A DNA stretch of 6,137 nucleotides, taken from assembly GCA_007124075.1 (NCBI GenBank), contig SLFV01000459.1:1-6137 (forward strand). The letters run 5' to 3'. The DNA comes from Roseimaritima sp. (lineage in GTDB: Bacteria > Planctomycetota > Planctomycetia > Pirellulales > Pirellulaceae). The translations under genes and the position numbers were made by a program. How positions within the stretch are numbered: the first letter of the stretch is position 1; the number at the start of each line of letters is the position of its first letter. Of the stretch, positions 5,768-6,137 are shown piece by piece. Under the pieces are notes generated by a model. That model saw nothing but the letters and a program-made list of their open reading frames with translations. It did no database searches and was not told the DNA's origin.

Positions 5768-6137
5768 CTACCGTCGTGATTCACGTAATTTCTCGATCCA
5801 AGGCTCGACCGCTTTGGCAATGTATTGCGGGGCCACGCGATCGTCATCCACGACCCGGTGCCGCTGTAAAACGCCATGATCCGTCCAGGCCAAATAAGCC
5901 AGGATGAATAGTTTCCCCCAAGTCGAAATATTGGCCCAAGTATCGTTGTTAGAAAATTTCAACGCGGTGCCAAACGAACGTTTTAAACGAATGCGACCAT
6001 GCCGCACCGTAATCGACCAGATCTCATCCATCACCAAGTGGGTCATGAACCCTAACGCTACCGCCAAGCTTTTATAAACACGAACGGCTTCACTGTGGCA
6101 AGGAATCACCAGATACGCTAGCAAAAAAACCGAAGCG
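5768..6137 (-). CDS. YdjM-like (DUF457-type) membrane-bound putative metal-dependent hydrolase, 5' end missing
   Basis: The frame is open from the right edge to a TAG at 5768-5770, showing the last 122 residues. No stop precedes the visible part, so the true start lies outside; a TTG at 6122-6124 is just an internal Leu codon. Visible features are a hydrophobic stretch at the very start (VFLLAYLVIP), a second helix ending in ALGFMTHLVMDEIWSI, and a third hydrophobic stretch WGKLFILAYLAW. The charged tail ends IEKLRESRR. The helix with HxxxDE, followed by a basic segment (RIRLKRSFGTALKF), resembles the YdjM/DUF457 membrane family, often labelled metal-dependent hydrolase although its reaction is poorly defined. 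The N-terminal histidine motif needed to confirm the family is outside the window. It converges with dtd. Confidence 0.6.
   Translation of the reverse strand, partial: ASVFLLAYLVIPCHSEAVRVYKSLAVALGFMTHLVMDEIWSITVRHGRIRLKRSFGTALKFSNNDTWANISTWGKLFILAYLAWTDHGVLQRHRVVDDDRVAPQYIAKAVEPWIEKLRESRR

Noticed and set aside
6122..6124. TTG as the start of the right-edge minus-strand gene
   Set aside because: The frame continues open and hydrophobic to the edge, so this is an internal Leu codon of a truncated gene.

Overview
The window looks like ordinary chromosomal DNA from a planctomycete, probably of the Pirellulales/Rhodopirellula type. The best clue is a protein (4230-5138, minus) that joins a small zinc ribbon and one membrane helix to a DUF1559-like domain, a family heavily expanded in Planctomycetes. 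GC content looks moderate. The phylum call is an inference from gene content; there is no rRNA or other marker in the window.

Layout. On the minus strand, reading from 2747 down to 1, lies larB (nickel-pincer cofactor synthesis), then ribF (FMN/FAD synthesis), then a DHH phosphoesterase of the NrnA type that runs off the left edge. The ribF-nrnA gap is only 23 bases, so these two are probably cotranscribed. The larB-ribF gap is 123 bases. argG (2965-4182, plus) diverges from larB across a 217-base region. It converges with the zinc-ribbon/DUF1559-like gene, whose start region in turn diverges from dtd (5272-5721, plus; D-aminoacyl-tRNA deacylase). dtd converges with a partial YdjM-like membrane protein that enters from the right edge. 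No stretch over 300 bases lacks a gene.

Function. The genes are mostly housekeeping: flavin cofactor synthesis, nano-RNA/pAp turnover, arginine synthesis and tRNA proofreading. LarB is the specialised member, making the first intermediate of the nickel-pincer nucleotide. Its partners LarC, LarE and LarA are not in the window. I see no mobile element, CRISPR array, tRNA or rRNA, and no defence-like cluster.

The most interesting signal is not a gene. The octamer GGGNAGGG, the form of the E. coli FtsK-orienting polar sequence (KOPS), occurs eight times at six places on the plus strand. I found no copy on the minus strand. It lies in genes of both orientations and in intergenic DNA, so codon use does not explain it. 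Two of the places carry the same 13-base double copy. This suggests a polar chromosome-segregation signal, with the terminus to the right of the window.
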